From: Arenicellales bacterium | GTDB taxonomy: Bacteria; Pseudomonadota; Gammaproteobacteria; Arenicellales; JAHEKD01 | DNA: 64,000 nucleotides | Direction: 5' to 3' | Assembly (NCBI GenBank): GCA_028284225.1 | Contig: JANQSD010000022.1 | Span: forward strand, 246,358-310,357 | Notes under the pieces: model-generated | Databases searched by the model: none | What the model was told of the DNA's origin: nothing | What the model saw: the letters and a program-made list of their open reading frames with translations, nothing else | Shown: positions 36,242 through 44,820 of the stretch, piece by piece | How the letters are laid out: each line of letters opens with the position of its first letter | Position numbering within the stretch: position 1 is the stretch's first letter | Translations under genes and position numbers: made by a program

Positions 36242-37033
36242 TTATATAGCGTTGGGATAAGTTGTTTTTAGATAATGCGTCGGCGTTATGCCCAGGCAGC
36301 GTTTAAACATAGCAATAAAGGCACTACTGTTCTCATAACCCAGTTCTAGGGCAACTTGAGTGATGTTATCACCAACCGCTAATAACTCCAGGCTACGCTG
36401 TAACTTCAGCTGCTGGCGCCAGGACTGGAATGACATGCCGGTCTGCTTGGAAAAAAGGCGATTGATTGTGCGTTTGCTTGCTCCGGTATAGTGCGCCCAT
36501 TCGCCCAGGCTGCGGGCATCGGCAGGGTTGTTTATTAACGCATCTGTAATTCGTACCAGGCGCTGATCAGTAGGTAATGGCAAGGATAGTGAAAGCGTTG
36601 GTTGAATCAATATCTGGTCGAGAATCACTTGCATTAATCTGCCCTGTGGACTGTCAATTTGATAATCGTTACCTAATGAAACCATGTGGACAATTAATTC
36701 ACGCAAAAGAGGTGTGATCTGAATTACACAAGGCTCAGCTGGAAATTCAGTGATCAGGCTCGGCAGAATATAAAGCGATTGCATTGATAATGTTCGAATT
36801 GTATCTATCCGGTGCTGCATATTAGCGGGCATCAATACCGCACGCTGTGGAGGTATAACATAGCACGCGGATTTGGTAGTAACGCTCATTACACCGCTGT
36901 TGGCATAGACCAATTGTGCCCGTTGATGTTGATGGAACGGGATATGTTCGCCTTTAGCCAGCTCATTGTGGTAACTCACAATGGGTAATGGTGATTCGTC
37001 GTCAATCTTGGAGGTAATTTTTGATTGTGTCAT
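36242..37033 (-). CDS. AraC family transcriptional regulator
   Basis: The 263 residues have an N-terminal cupin-like sensor (HIPFHQHQRAQLVYANSG) and a C-terminal double helix-turn-helix (LGEWAHYTGASKRTINRLFSKQTG; ITQVALELGYENSSAFIAMFKRCLGITP). It is divergent from the MFS gene at 37128, which it probably controls. Confidence 0.9.
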   Translation of the reverse strand: MTQSKITSKIDDESPLPIVSYHNELAKGEHIPFHQHQRAQLVYANSGVMSVTTKSACYVIPPQRAVLMPANMQHRIDTIRTLSMQSLYILPSLITEFPAEPCVIQITPLLRELIVHMVSLGNDYQIDSPQGRLMQVILDQILIQPTLSLSLPLPTDQRLVRITDALINNPADARSLGEWAHYTGASKRTINRLFSKQTGMSFQSWRQQLKLQRSLELLAVGDNITQVALELGYENSSAFIAMFKRCLGITPTHYLKTTYPNAI

Positions 37034-37127
37034 TTTGGCGTGTTTAAAGTATTTTTTGGCCTAAATCAATAAGCACGTCAATCAGATTATGCTCATACTT
37101 GCTTTATAGTCAACCTGAGTGTTAGCC

Positions 37128-38342
37128 ATGAAAACTAATCAATTGAGATTTTTCTTCCTGAATCTTGGTCATTTTCTGGATCACTTTTTTATGCTGATTT
37201 TTGCCAGTGTGGCCGCTCTACGTCTGAACACCGAATGGGGAATGAGTTATGCTGAGCTGATCCCCTATGCCACACCTGGCCTGGTTGCATTTGGTCTTTG
37301 TGCTCTTCCCGCAGGTTGGTTAGCGGATAAATGGAGCCGTTCAGCGATGATGGTTATTTTCTTTGTCGGTATTGGTATTAGCTCGATTTATACCAGTTTT
37401 GCTGATAGTCCAGCAGCAGTGGGTGTTGGGTTAACGCTGATTGGTGTATTTGCGGCGATTTATCATCCAGTTGGCATAGCCATGCTTGTGCAAGGACGTC
37501 AGAAGACAGGAGTAATGCTGGCCGTCAATGGTATCTTTGGCAACTTGGGGGTTGCATCCGCAGCCCTGGTTACAGGTTTGTTAATTGATAATATTGGTTG
37601 GCGTGGTGCATTTTATCTGCCGGGGATCTTTGCCATTATCATAGGACTATTGTATTTTGTTCTTGAGTATAAGATGGATAAGTTGGAGACGATTCAAGCT
37701 GAAAATAATCTGCAAGCATCTGCTACTTCAGCTTCAATGCAATCACAGTTAAGTCGAATCTTTGCCGTCATACTTTTTACCACCGCACTAGGCGGGTTGA
37801 TTTTCCAGAGCACAACCTTTGCTTTACCCAAGATATTTGAGGAAAGACTGGGCGATTTCGCAGGCAGTGCCACGTTGATTGGATTCTATACATTTATAGT
37901 ATTTACTATTGCTGCCTTCGCCCAACTAGTCGTCGGATACTTGTTAGATAACCACAGTGTTCGAGCTGTTTTTGCCTGGGTAGCACTATTACAAACATTG
38001 TTTCTTTCACTGATGATACATGTAACCGGCTTGCAAACACTGATTGTTGCCATTGCATTTATGCTAGTGGTATTTGGCGCTATCCCGATTAATGATGTTC
38101 TTGTGGGGCGTGTGGTAAAAAGCGAATGGCGAAGTAGAGCCTATGCGCTGACTTATCTAGTCAGTTTTACGGTCAGTGCGTCAGCCGTGCCTTTGATAGC
38201 CGTCATACATGGCTCGTATGGGTTTGACAGATTATTTTTATTGCTTTCCCTATCGGCACTTTTAATTTTTATCGCGGCGCTGTTTTTGCCTAAACAAGCA
38301 AAGCAAACAAACTTAAACACCAACAATGTAGTTACTGATTAA
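37128..38342 (+). CDS. MFS transporter
   Basis: The ATG at 37128 gives 404 residues with about twelve helices. Seen: the loop 2-3 motif GWLADKWSRSAM, a HPVGIAMLVQG segment as in fosmidomycin-resistance-type MFS, and NGIFGNLGVASAALVTG. It is paired with the divergent AraC regulator, suggesting inducible efflux. The upstream GTG three codons earlier is less likely. Confidence 0.9.
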   Translation: MKTNQLRFFFLNLGHFLDHFFMLIFASVAALRLNTEWGMSYAELIPYATPGLVAFGLCALPAGWLADKWSRSAMMVIFFVGIGISSIYTSFADSPAAVGVGLTLIGVFAAIYHPVGIAMLVQGRQKTGVMLAVNGIFGNLGVASAALVTGLLIDNIGWRGAFYLPGIFAIIIGLLYFVLEYKMDKLETIQAENNLQASATSASMQSQLSRIFAVILFTTALGGLIFQSTTFALPKIFEERLGDFAGSATLIGFYTFIVFTIAAFAQLVVGYLLDNHSVRAVFAWVALLQTLFLSLMIHVTGLQTLIVAIAFMLVVFGAIPINDVLVGRVVKSEWRSRAYALTYLVSFTVSASAVPLIAVIHGSYGFDRLFLLLSLSALLIFIAALFLPKQAKQTNLNTNNVVTD

Positions 38343-38390
38343 AAAGTTTGCCTGTAGTTTGGGAACTACATATATAAAAACGTTATGGAA

Positions 38391-38894
38391 TTAAGAGTCA
38401 GACTCGTCTTGCCAGTAATCGACATCCGAATCAGCCGGAAAAAACTTTGTAATACCCGGTTTTGTTGTGCGGCCGGGTGCATTGCCGGCCAGTACGCCGA
38501 TTTTGTCTGAATCGGGGTAATAGGCGACTTCAGGCTCCAGCATCGTGCTGACGCACAAATAAACCAGTTCCTGGTCAGAGTTATTAAAAATCTGGTGGGC
38601 CTGTTTCGGATTTGCCGGAGCCGCAATAAAATCGCCCTTTCGGATTTGGTGTTCATCATCACCTAAAATAAATACACCATTACCTTCGAGTACAAAAAAC
38701 ATTTCTTCATTGGCAAAGTGTGCATGTTTGGGAAAAGCACGTTTGCCGGCGGCCAGTTTAGTGATTCGGTAGCCAAGCTTGTCGGCAGCGAGCCGATTAG
38801 CGATAGGTCCGAGTTGAGCTTGAAAAGCAGTACCATACTCGAGCTTTTCATAGGTTAATTCATCGAAGTTGATGATGTGCGGTTTTTTGTTCAT
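38391..38894 (-). CDS. cupin domain protein
   Basis: The 167 residues contain a single cupin barrel. Motif 1 is FPKHAHFANEEMFFVLEGNG with H, H and E as likely metal ligands; motif 2 is RKGDFIAAPANPKQAHQIFN. The protein is cytoplasmic with no signal. It lies 48 bp downstream of the DUF3291 gene on the same strand. The ligand or reaction is unknown. Confidence 0.87.
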   Translation of the reverse strand: MNKKPHIINFDELTYEKLEYGTAFQAQLGPIANRLAADKLGYRITKLAAGKRAFPKHAHFANEEMFFVLEGNGVFILGDDEHQIRKGDFIAAPANPKQAHQIFNNSDQELVYLCVSTMLEPEVAYYPDSDKIGVLAGNAPGRTTKPGITKFFPADSDVDYWQDESDS

Positions 38895-38942
38895 CTTGAT
38901 GTGCAGTTGTATTTAGTGATTAAGCATCGATAGCCACAACAT

Positions 38943-39446
38943 TTAGCTGGCAGGGCATAAATCCTCAAATTCAGCAAAGCAGTCATTATGCTGGGCATCA
39001 GGAGGTGCAAATGATTTTTTAAAGGTAAACGCATCTGGCGTAGGACCATTTGCTCTAAGTAAGTCGAGCTTTTGCCTGGCTTCAAGAATCGTTGGAATTG
39101 TTCCGGCCGGTATCCACCATAATACTGTATAAGCTTCGCGTAGATGTTCAAACCATTCCTTACGGCGGCTCATGATCTTGGCATGTGAAGTCCGATAAAC
39201 ATAATTATGCAGTGATTCAATATCGCTCCAGACACTCATATTAACCAGCGTATCATCTTCAAAGAATTTGGTATTTGATTGATCAATCACACCGGCATCT
39301 GTGATCAATCGCCAGACAAAACCCGGCGCCGTGTCGGCAAGCTGATTAATGCGATCAAGATTATTGATAAAGTCCGTCATCACTGGGTCTTCCAGTGAGA
39401 ATTTCATCTTGGCGATATTCAATTGTGCTAGGTGATATGAGGGCAT
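38943..39446 (-). CDS. DUF3291 family protein
   Basis: The 167 residues begin YHLAQLNIAKMKFSLEDPVM and contain NQLADTAPGFVWRLI, VNMSVWSDIESLHNYVYR and FEHLREAYTVLWWIPAGTIPT, the hallmarks of DUF3291, a ferredoxin-like (monooxygenase-type) fold of unknown function. Confidence 0.88.
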   Translation of the reverse strand: MPSYHLAQLNIAKMKFSLEDPVMTDFINNLDRINQLADTAPGFVWRLITDAGVIDQSNTKFFEDDTLVNMSVWSDIESLHNYVYRTSHAKIMSRRKEWFEHLREAYTVLWWIPAGTIPTILEARQKLDLLRANGPTPDAFTFKKSFAPPDAQHNDCFAEFEDLCPAS

Positions 39447-39514
39447 AATATAGTTGTGAAGTGCTTAAAGTTTAAATATTACCAACCATGAAACATAAAG
39501 TTAAGTCTTATAGT

Positions 39515-40393
39515 TCATGACTGGATTCGGGCCAATAGCACACCACCGCCCATAATCAAAACACTACCCAAAATGGTGGTCATAGATGGTTCTTCTCCAA
39601 AGTAGAAAAAACCTATTATTGCAGCAAACACAATCCAGGAATAATTCACTGGGCCAACGATGCTTACGTCCGCGAGTCGATACCCTCTAATGGTTAGATA
39701 TTGGGCAAAAATTGCTAATGGACCCAAAACCAGAAATGGCAGATTGTCGGTAAGTTTTGTAGATTGCCAGGAAAATAGTGCCGGAAACAGCAGTAGCACC
39801 ATACCAAAAAAGTTCACATATAACAGTACGGTCATGGGATTTTCCTTGACTGATAATTGCTTAATCAAAATACATTCCAAAGCAATAAGCACCGCGCCGA
39901 GCAGCGCCACTGAGGCAGGCCAGATGTAATTCATATTCAATGTTTCAAAAACATTTTTATCGATTAGCATACTCATTGCACCAGCAAAACAGATTAGTAT
40001 TGCCAGCCAATGTTTTGCAGAAACTGTTTCCTTTAGAATAAAAATCCCTAGCAATACAACTAAGGCGCCGTCCAATAAGCCGATAGCTGTAGCATCAACA
40101 ATGGGCATATTTTGAGCTGCATAAATTGCACAAACACCTCCAAATGAACCGCAAATGGCACGGGCCAGGTGAGTTAATGGCACCTGGCTTTGATGGGCAT
40201 GTAACTTATTACCTGTGCCGAAGTTGAACAAAATAAGAGTGCTAAAACCACTGATGTAGCGTAGTAGTAGAATTTGTAGCGCCGAGGCGCTTTCGCCGGC
40301 AAACTTGCCTGAAGCAAACACAATGGAAAACAGTGCTGTACTTGCAGTTACCCACAATACGGCCTGACAGTTTGTTGATATTGCAGTTACCAA
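39515..40393 (-). CDS. EamA/DMT family transporter
   Basis: The 292 residues have ten helices (VTASTALFSIVFASGKFAGESASALQILLLRYISGF, broken here by the S-rich turn; second half AIFAQYLTIRGYRLADVSIVGPVNYSW). The start is TTG; an in-frame stop lies upstream with no ATG between. It is divergent from a GcvA-like LysR regulator 79 bp away, the likely controller. Confidence 0.88.
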   Translation of the reverse strand: MVTAISTNCQAVLWVTASTALFSIVFASGKFAGESASALQILLLRYISGFSTLILFNFGTGNKLHAHQSQVPLTHLARAICGSFGGVCAIYAAQNMPIVDATAIGLLDGALVVLLGIFILKETVSAKHWLAILICFAGAMSMLIDKNVFETLNMNYIWPASVALLGAVLIALECILIKQLSVKENPMTVLLYVNFFGMVLLLFPALFSWQSTKLTDNLPFLVLGPLAIFAQYLTIRGYRLADVSIVGPVNYSWIVFAAIIGFFYFGEEPSMTTILGSVLIMGGGVLLARIQS

Positions 40394-40472
40394 AAGTGAA
40401 ATTTGTTTGTTAAGATGATTGAATTTATCTCACTTTGGGATTAGCAAATCAAAGGATTAAAATTCAATCAGC

Positions 40473-41357
40473 ATGAAAAAAATAGATGCAGGATATAATC
40501 ACGTATCACTGAACTCCTTGCGTGTGTTTGAGGCAGTGGTCAGGCATGGCAGCTTAAAACAAGCAGCTGATGAGATTTGTGTTTCACCCAGTGCGGTTAG
40601 TCATCAAATCAAGTCTCTGGAGCAAAGTCTTCATGTGCAATTGTTTAAACGCGCACATAACTCGATTACATTGACCCGGCAGGGCCGGCAATTTTTCCAG
40701 GAGATTCAACCTGCATTGGCTTCAATTGATCATGCTGTCAACCGTTTGACACAGCGTTCTAATCATTTAGTCATAAGGGTGGGTTTATCGTTGGCCATGC
40801 GCTGGTTGATTCCAAAGCTTGAAGAATTCAAAACTAAATTTCCTAAAGTGCGTGTACGAGTCGAAACTACACATGAGTCAGGATTCGATTTGACACCTGG
40901 AATTGATATTGCTTTGGTTTATAGGCCTGATCATGTCAAAAACCTGGATGGCAAGCTGATATTAAAAGAAACCTGTCAGCCCTTAATATCGCCATTATTG
41001 TTGCAGAAGTATCAGCACAACAATATTCTGGAATATCATCGTATACCTGCAGTGTCCAGTAATTCGACAGATTGGGATTGGCAGCTATGGGAGCAGGCTA
41101 ATAACCTACCTCAAGGTAGTATAAATATTGTAGACCGTTTCGATACAGACGATGCCGCCATTCATGCAGCAGCTAGTGGAATGGGCATGGTGTTAAGTTC
41201 AGAATTCATGGCCCAAAAAGAACTAAGCATGGGTTCTCTTGTTAAACTACCAATGTGCAAGCCATTAATACTGGGTGGTTATTGGCTAATTTCTGCTAAT
41301 TATCCAACTGCTGCCAGCAGGCAATTCGAATCATGGATATTTAAAATGCTGAAGTAA
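40473..41357 (+). CDS. LysR family regulator (GcvA-like)
   Basis: The 294 residues have an N-terminal LysR helix-turn-helix (NSLRVFEAVVRHGSLKQAADEI, SPSAVSHQIKSLEQSL) and a C-terminal periplasmic-binding-like sensor (WLIPKLEEFKTKFPKVRVRVET, DDAAIHAAASGMGMVLSSEFMA). The N-terminus resembles GcvA. It is divergent from an EamA exporter and probably regulates it. Confidence 0.9.
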   Translation: MKKIDAGYNHVSLNSLRVFEAVVRHGSLKQAADEICVSPSAVSHQIKSLEQSLHVQLFKRAHNSITLTRQGRQFFQEIQPALASIDHAVNRLTQRSNHLVIRVGLSLAMRWLIPKLEEFKTKFPKVRVRVETTHESGFDLTPGIDIALVYRPDHVKNLDGKLILKETCQPLISPLLLQKYQHNNILEYHRIPAVSSNSTDWDWQLWEQANNLPQGSINIVDRFDTDDAAIHAAASGMGMVLSSEFMAQKELSMGSLVKLPMCKPLILGGYWLISANYPTAASRQFESWIFKMLK

Positions 41358-41475
41358 TTAGAATTATTGTATCGCATTATGTCGATCGAACTTTACTACT
41401 GTTGGGTGATAAGGATTCGGAAAACTTTATTACCTTTTGAGCCAAATCAACTTTAATTGCCTTAAAGAACTGCTG

Positions 41476-41898
41476 TTATTTACGAAAATGTGTTTGATAT
41501 TTTTCAACACCATCTGGAATTTCTGACCAGGTTTGTTTTGATTTTAGATATACGTGCTTAAAAGTGTAATCTTTTGCATTAATCCAGCTTGGATCATCAA
41601 ATGTACCGGCAGCTATTGTTCTGATACCGGTTGCAGCTTCCAAGATGAATCCTAAATTTGTCCCACAATTAGGGCAAAAAAATACTTTTAACCAGCGCTT
41701 TGATTCGTCTGATTTATGTGTGTAATGCGACAACTCACCATCAAAGACAATCTGTTCATCCTTATAGACGACTTCGATGCCAAATGCTGCCCCCGTTCGC
41801 CTCTGACACCAAGTACAATGACATACTGTGATGTGCATTGGCTCGCCGATACATTGGTAATGCACGCTGCCGCATACGCACTGCCCAGTTTTTACCAT
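41476..41898 (-). CDS. GFA family (CENP-V/glutathione-dependent formaldehyde-activating enzyme-like) protein
   Basis: The 140 residues carry the zinc cysteines of the GFA family: GQCVCGSVHY, CHCTWCQRRTG and FFCPNCGTNLG. The family is named for glutathione-formaldehyde adduct formation, but many members have unknown function. It starts 41 bp after leuA ends on the same strand, so it may be read through from the leucine operon. Confidence 0.9.
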   Translation of the reverse strand: MVKTGQCVCGSVHYQCIGEPMHITVCHCTWCQRRTGAAFGIEVVYKDEQIVFDGELSHYTHKSDESKRWLKVFFCPNCGTNLGFILEAATGIRTIAAGTFDDPSWINAKDYTFKHVYLKSKQTWSEIPDGVEKYQTHFRK

Positions 41899-41939
41899 TA
41901 ATAGACGTTTCTACTGCCAATCCTAAAGCTAAACCAGAA

Positions 41940-43655
41940 TCAAGCTGATTTTGCATCAACAGATTGAATAGCTGAGTTGGCGTTGATTGCATTGTTGATA
42001 GCGCGCAGTACGGCCGTCATCGAAGCCGTCATAATATCGCTATCCAGGCCCACACCAAAATAATACTGATTTTCGACTTTGATCTGGATGTAGCAAGCGG
42101 CTTTAGCATCTGAGCCGGCGCCAATCGCATGTTCATGGTAGTCGATCAGGTTAAAGCTCAAGTCATAATGATTTTTTAATACGCTAACGAATGCTTCAAT
42201 TGGACCGGAACCTGAACCGCTTAATGTTTGCTCGGTTCCATCTGCTTCTTGTAGGCGCACGCTAATGGTATCGGCCTGCTTTTGCACATCCTGACTGATC
42301 GTATAAGCAAGCAAAGAGAGTGGCTTATCGCAGTTGATGTAAGCATTCTGGAAACTTTCCCAAATAACATGATTGGGCACTTCCGTTTCTGTTTCTTCCG
42401 AATATTTTTGAATCACATGGCTAAAATCAATCTGTAGCGCTCGTGGCATTTTGAAGCCGAAATCCTGTTCCATGATATAAGCGACACCGCCTTTGCCGGA
42501 TTGACTGTTAATGCGAATCACGGCTTGGTAATCACGGTTTATATCTTTCGGATCAATCGGCAAATAAGCAATATCCCAGGGATCATCTGCTTGATACTCG
42601 TTCAGGCACTTTCGAATCGCGTCCTGATGAGAGCCACTGAATGCTGTAAAAACTAACTCACCGACATACGGATGACGCGGATTCGTATCGATTTGGGTGC
42701 AGTATTCAGCACAGCGGCGGATTTCGTCCATATTGGCGAAGTTCAAGCCCGAGTCGATACCTTGGCTGTACATATTCATGGCCATAGTAACAATATCCAG
42801 GTTGCCGGTACGTTCGCCATTGCCGAACAAAGTGCCTTCGACACGATCAGCACCAGCCATCAAACCAAACTCAGAGGAAGCAATACCAGTGCCGCGATCA
42901 TTATGGGTGTGCAGGCTGACAATTAAATTTTCTCTGTTCTTTAAATGACGGCACATCCATTCAATTTGATCGGCATAAACATTAGGTGTGGTCATTTCTA
43001 CCGTTGAAGGCAAGTTAATGATTACCTTTTTATCTGCAGTCGGTTGCCAAACATCAATGACAGCATTGCAAACTTCGGCCGCATAATCCATTTCAGTGCC
43101 GGTAAAACTTTCCGGTGAATACTGGAATGTCCAATCGGTACCGGTTTGTTTGTCGGCATATTCTTTTACCCATTGTGCACCTTGCACAGCTATGTTGGTA
43201 ATGCCCGCACGGTCAAGCCCGAATACATGCTTGCGTTGCACTGTAGACGTTGAGTTATAGACGTGCACAATGGCCTGCTTGCAACCTTGCAGTGCTTCAT
43301 AAGTACGCTCAATCAAGGGTTCACGAGCCTGCACCAACGCCTGAATAGTGACATCATCAGGAATGCGGTTTTCTTCAATGATCATGCGGGTGAAGTCGAA
43401 GTCAGGTTGAGAAGCTGCCGGAAATCCGATTTCGATTTCTTTAAAGCCGATTTCAATCAGCAAATCCCATAGCCGTGACTTTTGTTCCACATTCATGGGT
43501 TCAACCAATGCCTGGTTGCCGTCACGTAGATCAACACTGCACCAGATCGGTGCCTGCTCGATCATGTTATCCGGCCAGGTACGATCAGGCAGATTTAACG
43601 GCGGATAAGGCCGATATTTGCGATGGTCGAAATTCTGTTTTGTAGTTGCTGACAT
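41940..43655 (-). CDS. leuA: 2-isopropylmalate synthase
   Basis: The 571 residues match the long LeuA type that condenses acetyl-CoA with 2-ketoisovalerate, the first committed step of leucine synthesis. Seen: APIWCSVDLRDGNQALVEPM, IVHVYNSTSTVQRKHVF, SLHTHNDRGTGIASSEFGLMAGADRVEGTLFGNGERTGN (metal-binding HTHND), and a C-terminal allosteric domain ending in DSDIMTASMTAVLRAINNAIN. AGGA precedes the ATG. A leucine-rich leader peptide lies upstream. Confidence 0.95.
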   Translation of the reverse strand: MSATTKQNFDHRKYRPYPPLNLPDRTWPDNMIEQAPIWCSVDLRDGNQALVEPMNVEQKSRLWDLLIEIGFKEIEIGFPAASQPDFDFTRMIIEENRIPDDVTIQALVQAREPLIERTYEALQGCKQAIVHVYNSTSTVQRKHVFGLDRAGITNIAVQGAQWVKEYADKQTGTDWTFQYSPESFTGTEMDYAAEVCNAVIDVWQPTADKKVIINLPSTVEMTTPNVYADQIEWMCRHLKNRENLIVSLHTHNDRGTGIASSEFGLMAGADRVEGTLFGNGERTGNLDIVTMAMNMYSQGIDSGLNFANMDEIRRCAEYCTQIDTNPRHPYVGELVFTAFSGSHQDAIRKCLNEYQADDPWDIAYLPIDPKDINRDYQAVIRINSQSGKGGVAYIMEQDFGFKMPRALQIDFSHVIQKYSEETETEVPNHVIWESFQNAYINCDKPLSLLAYTISQDVQKQADTISVRLQEADGTEQTLSGSGSGPIEAFVSVLKNHYDLSFNLIDYHEHAIGAGSDAKAACYIQIKVENQYYFGVGLDSDIMTASMTAVLRAINNAINANSAIQSVDAKSA

Positions 43656-43661
43656 GGTTCA

Positions 43662-43716
43662 TTCCTAAAAGTCTGTAAGTTTGGTTTTTAACTGTGGCGG
43701 TTAGGAACTGGCCGCC
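43662..43716 (-). promoter_or_regulatory. leuA leader RNA: alternative hairpins, one masking the ribosome binding site
   Basis: Reading the minus strand, GGCGG (43716-43712) pairs with CCGCC (43700-43696). The loop holds TTCCTAA (43707-43701), which is exactly complementary to TTAGGAA (43668-43662). The latter contains the AGGA ribosome binding site of leuA. No U-tract follows the first hairpin, so control may be translational rather than by transcription termination; this is inference. Confidence 0.5.
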
Positions 43717-43728
43717 GGGTACCACATT

Positions 43729-43812
43729 CTAGACCCGAAGACCGATGACTAGGCCTAGGCTCAGCAGTAGTAAGAGGCTGGTAGTGTTAGTGTGTGTGTT
43801 GAAAATATTCAT
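43729..43812 (-). CDS. leuL: leu leader peptide (27 residues, seven to eight leucines)
   Basis: The minus strand encodes M-N-I-F-N-T-H-T-N-T-T-S, then five consecutive leucines (CTC TTA CTA CTG CTG), then S-L-G-L-V-I-G-L-R-V and TAG. Eight of 27 residues are leucine, and valine and isoleucine are also present. It ends 73 bp before the leuA ATG. By analogy with known leu leaders, ribosome stalling at the leucine run under leucine shortage would control leuA. A weak AGGT lies 8 bp before the start. Confidence 0.85.
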   Translation of the reverse strand: MNIFNTHTNTTSLLLLLSLGLVIGLRV

Positions 43813-43906
43813 GTTACTTGACCTGTTGGTGTGTAAGTGCCCTTGAACTGCTTAGAGCAGGCCAAGTAGTAGAGTGTTGTTTAAGGACACTATATTCATA
43901 GTTGTA

Positions 43907-43936
43907 ATGCTAGTCTGTATCCGCTTTTGTTGTCAA
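43907..43936 (-). promoter_or_regulatory. candidate leuLA promoter
   Basis: On the minus strand TTGACA (complement of 43931-43936) is followed by an 18-bp spacer and TAGCAT (complement of 43907-43912). Transcription would begin near 43900, about 88 bases before the leader start codon. Match quality: perfect -35, 4/6 -10. Confidence 0.5.
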
Positions 43937-43954
43937 GCATCAAATAAACGAATC

Positions 43955-44253
43955 GTCATTCCGAGCGAGCGACAAGCGAACCGAGAAACCTGTATGGTTT
44001 AGCTTCTGATCGGATTAATGTAGCTGACGCTTAATACCCGAACAGTCTTATGGAGATCCTCACGCCACTTTGTGGCTCAGGATGACACAGTATTGTCGTT
44101 CCGAGCGAGCGACAAGCGAACCGAGGAATCTGTATGGTTTAGCTTCTGATCGGATTAATGTAACCGACGCTTAATGCCCGAACAGTCTTATGGAGATCCT
44201 CACGCCACTTTGTGGTTCAGGATGACACAGTATTGTCGCTCTCTCGGGATGAC
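43955..44253. repeat. tandem 140-bp repeat, two full copies and a short end
   Basis: Copy 1 (43955-44086) and copy 2 (44095-44226) differ at only a few positions and are joined by ACAGTATT (44087-44094), repeated at 44227-44234. Each unit begins GTC(A/G)TTCCGAG and ends CTCAGGATGAC, or TTCAGGATGAC in copy 2, an imperfect 11-bp terminal inverted repeat. A truncated piece follows (44235-44253). Copy 3 lies beyond the GIY-YIG gene at 44665-44820. Confidence 0.9.
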
Positions 44254-44313
44254 ACTAGCTTAAGAATCTTGATGATAAGATATGTATTCGATTAAAAACG
44301 GAATCTGAGTATC

Positions 44314-44616
44314 ATGGATGATAAATCGTTCTATATCTATATCCTGACTAATTGTAATAACACGGTTCTTTATACAGGTGTTACGAATGATTTGATGCGA
44401 AGAGTTTTCGAGCATAAAAATCACGTCATTAAAGGCTTTACAGACAAATATAATTGTACAAAGTTGGTTTATTTTGAATCGACATCATGCATCAACTCGG
44501 CGATTACTAGAGAGAAACAACTCAAGGGTTGGCGTAGAGCGAAGAAAGAATCTCTGATTAGTTTTAAAAAACCCGAAGTGGATCGATTTATCAGAGAACT
44601 GGTATTGAAAGGGTAG
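44314..44616 (+). CDS. small GIY-YIG nuclease-domain protein
   Basis: The 100 residues are one GIY-YIG domain: FYIYILTNCNNTVLYTGVTN provides the paired tyrosines, LMRRVFEHKN the arginine, KLVYFES the glutamate and ITREKQLKGW the C-terminal segment. This resembles the UvrC/YhbQ-like minimal family, whose roles are mostly unknown. It is embedded between a truncated repeat end (44235-44253) and the repeat end at 44647-44664, with repeat copies on both sides, suggesting linkage to this repeat. Confidence 0.85.
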   Translation: MDDKSFYIYILTNCNNTVLYTGVTNDLMRRVFEHKNHVIKGFTDKYNCTKLVYFESTSCINSAITREKQLKGWRRAKKESLISFKKPEVDRFIRELVLKG

Positions 44617-44646
44617 AAGGCTTTATAAACAGATCCTTCGCGTTGC

Positions 44647-44820
44647 TCAGGATGACACAGAATTGTCATTCCGAGTGAGCGATACGCGAGCCGAGGAATC
44701 TGTATGGTCTAGCTTCTGATCGGATTAATGTAACCGACGCTTAATGCCCGAGCAGTGTTATGGAGATCCTCACGGTGCTAAAGCCTGTCCCTGCGAAGGC
44801 TGGGACACCTCAGGATGATA
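44647..44820. repeat. repeat end plus third 140-bp copy, with a nested palindrome
   Basis: CTCAGGATGAC (44647-44657) is the right end of a unit. Copy 3 starts GTCATTCCGAG at 44665 and ends near 44820. Where copies 1 and 2 have a short CCACTTTGTGG stem, this copy carries a longer insert (44775-44807) including CCTGTCCCTGCGAAGGCTGGG. The right end supplies the last codons and stop of the benE gene. Confidence 0.8.

Noticed and set aside
43955..44820. Regularly spaced repeats resembling a CRISPR array
   Set aside because: Units are ~130 bp with 8-bp linkers and terminal inverted repeats, not short repeats with unique spacers; no cas genes are near.
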